From: CAVUDO01 sp963740255
Lineage (GTDB): Bacteria > Actinomycetota > Actinomycetes > Mycobacteriales > Cryptosporangiaceae
NCBI GenBank assembly: GCA_963740255.1
Contig: CAVUDO010000006.1
Span: forward strand, 62,001-126,000
DNA length: 64,000 nt
Reading direction: 5' to 3'
Position numbers and translations under genes: made by a program. The first letter of the stretch is position 1, and every line of letters begins with the position of its first letter. The notes beneath the pieces were generated by a model, which was not told the DNA's origin, made no database searches, and worked only from the letters and a program-made list of their open reading frames with translations. Shown piece after piece: positions 62,741 through 64,000 of this stretch.

Positions 62741-63526
62741 TCAGCCGGTGGCCTGGACGGCCAGCACCGGGACGACGTGCACCCGGATGCCCCGGTCGGC
62801 CAGCGCGGTCACCACCGTGCGGGGGGCAGCCGAGTCGGTGACGACCGCGGTGAACGCGGTCAGGTCGCAGACCCGCAGGGAGGCCACCCGGCCGAGCTTG
62901 TCGGCGTCGGCCAGCAGGTAGCGCTCAATCGCGCGCTCGAGCATGACCTGCCGGGACGCCACCTCCGCCGGGCGGAAGTCGGTGAGCCCGACGTGCGGGT
63001 GCACGCCGCCCCCGCCGAGGAACACCACGTCGGCGTAGACCGACGCGAGGAACTCCTCGGTCGCCGGCCCGGACATCGCGTCCTCGTCGCCGTGCGGGGT
63101 GCCGGGGGCGAGCTGCACGTCCAGGCCGGCCCGGCGGGACAGCTCCTCGGCGGTGCGGGCCGAGGTGGTGACGGCGTGGCCGGTCAGGCCCGCGGGGATG
63201 GCCCGGGCCGCCTCGTAGACGGTCGTGCCGAGGTCGTAGAGCACGGTCTGCCGGGGCTGCACCAGGCTGGCCGCGAACCGGCCGATCGCCTGCTTCGCGG
63301 CCTGGCGCAGGCGCCGACGGCTCTCGTACGGCGGCTGCTCGGTGCGGGAGGCGCGGGTGGCGCCGCCGTAGATCCTGGTCAGCTCGCCGCGCCGCTCCAG
63401 CTCCTGCAGGTCGCGCCGGATGGTCTCCAGCGAGACGCCGAGCCGCTGCGCCAAGTCGTCCGCGCGGACCATGCCGCGGGTGCCCAGCGTGCTGACGATC
63501 TGCTGACGGCGCTGTTCGGGAAGCAT
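62741..63526 (-). CDS. DeoR family regulator
   Basis: A 261-residue DeoR repressor. HTH at the N-terminus: MLPEQRRQQIVSTLGTRGMV, DLAQRLGVSLETIRRDLQEL, LTRIYGGATR. C-terminal effector domain: RQTVLYDLGTTVYEAARAIP, DVVFLGGGGVHPHVGLTDF, LADADKLGR. DeoR proteins sense phosphorylated sugars. No sugar gene is beside it. It is divergent from the hydrogenase gene with about 355 bases between. Confidence 0.9.
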   Translation of the reverse strand: MLPEQRRQQIVSTLGTRGMVRADDLAQRLGVSLETIRRDLQELERRGELTRIYGGATRASRTEQPPYESRRRLRQAAKQAIGRFAASLVQPRQTVLYDLGTTVYEAARAIPAGLTGHAVTTSARTAEELSRRAGLDVQLAPGTPHGDEDAMSGPATEEFLASVYADVVFLGGGGVHPHVGLTDFRPAEVASRQVMLERAIERYLLADADKLGRVASLRVCDLTAFTAVVTDSAAPRTVVTALADRGIRVHVVPVLAVQATG

Positions 63527-63881
63527 GAGGTCACGTCCGGTACGTGGGGGGTTCCGGTACCGAGTGAGAGTCCCACAACACGCGAGGGCCGCGTCCTTAA
63601 ATTTCCCCAGCGTCCAGGCGCCGATCCGGGTGGATTTCTGGCACAGTCCTCGGTGGGCGCCGAGGTGCCCAAGGCTCCCCCTGGTGGAGTGGTCGGGCCA
63701 TCTTCCGGGCCCCCCGTCCCAGGGGTTGAGCAGCGGCCGTCACCAGCAGGTAGCTGGCCGGCGACCCTAGGTGAGTGGCGCACTTACCGGGGCGGCGAGC
63801 CGGGTGCTAAAACCGACATTCTCCGGTCGCGCGGCGGGCCCGCCCGGGTACTGGCGCGGCAGAGAGCCTCGGAGGAGACGA
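63527..63881. promoter_or_regulatory. Divergent region before the hydrogenase gene
   Basis: 355 bases without a gene. An imperfect 19-bp palindrome GGTGAGTGGCGCACTTACC (63770-63788, one mismatch) lies 94 bases before the hydrogenase start and could be an operator. A ggaggaga ribosome site is at 63871-63878. Confidence 0.5.
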
Positions 63882-64000
63882 ATGTCAACGGTGACCGAGA
63901 AGCCCGAGACCGACGAAACAGTGGTTCACATCCTGTGGATCAACGCCGGGTTGAGTTGCGACGGCGACTCCGTCGCCCTGACGGCCGCGACCCAGCCGAG
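63882..64000 (+). CDS. hhyS: [NiFe]-hydrogenase small subunit, high-affinity group (partial)
   Basis: First 39 codons only; the gene goes on beyond the window. ATG 63882 with ggagga in front. Residues 15-39 include HILWINAGLSCDGDSVALTA, the signature of the actinobacterial high-affinity (group 1h, earlier group 5) hydrogenase small subunit, whose Cys26 binds the proximal FeS cluster. These enzymes oxidise atmospheric H2 in starved cells. No twin-arginine signal peptide is visible, as usual for this group. Large subunit and maturation genes should follow. Confidence 0.88.
   Translation, partial: MSTVTEKPETDETVVHILWINAGLSCDGDSVALTAATQP

Overview
The window is 64 kb of a high-GC actinomycete chromosome. 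The evidence is GC-rich third codon positions with many GTG starts, actinobacterial gene families (DUF5926, GuaB1, Bpa with a C-terminal GQYL proteasome tag, LytR-CpsA-Psr proteins, an IdeR iron box), and one complete 16S-23S-5S rRNA operon with no tRNA in the spacer. The 16S text resembles Cryptosporangium-type actinomycetes to my eye, but I could not search it, so placement below class is tentative.

Layout. 0-2.8 kb: cell-envelope sugar genes (a frameshifted sugar transferase, a methyltransferase, a UDP-glucuronate decarboxylase-like enzyme). 2.8-5.5 kb: a divergent cassette of three tiny genes facing an HTH-TPR regulator plus a NUDIX hydrolase. 5.7-19.1 kb: mostly core genes (two LCP ligases, flavoprotein reductase, rhodanese, glycerophosphodiesterase, histidine kinase, alpha/beta hydrolase with TetR, DUF5926, F420-type nitroreductase, LtrA, arginine deiminase). 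19.2-25.2 kb: the rRNA operon, with tandem promoters, two RNase III stalks and a strong terminator. 25.2-29.8 kb: a TetR-linked glycerol-3-phosphate/FAD oxidase group. 30-34.3 kb: an XRE-TPR regulator with a divergent small gene that has its own promoter, then pheA, a histidine phosphatase and an iron-regulated FhuF-like protein.

34.3-53.5 kb is an accessory-rich stretch: a decayed MmeI-type restriction-methylation gene, PadR/TetR/ArsR-controlled small operons, a cold-shock gene, a second copy-type of the small-gene/HTH-TPR cassette (here with a phosphotransferase), two small toxin-antitoxin pairs, and an XRE-ImmA protease with an unknown partner. Core genes (AIM24, an HExxH metallopeptidase, guaB1) are scattered inside it. 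From 53.6 kb core genes dominate again: serS, two HAD phosphatases, bpa, a GNAT, a nucleotidyltransferase TA-like pair, ornithine carbamoyltransferase-carbamate kinase, a flavohemoglobin-like protein and a DeoR regulator. The window ends 39 codons into a high-affinity [NiFe]-hydrogenase small subunit.

How parts work together: arginine deiminase (17.9-19.1 kb) and the OTC/carbamate kinase operon (59.4-61.3 kb) together give the full ATP-yielding arginine deiminase pathway. The two small-gene cassettes encode recognisably related tiny proteins (a CxxC..PC protein and a GW/WW protein) next to HTH-TPR regulators and are the best candidate for an undescribed modular system. Several otherwise conserved genes carry single-base frameshifts, so either gene decay or base-level assembly error must be kept in mind.
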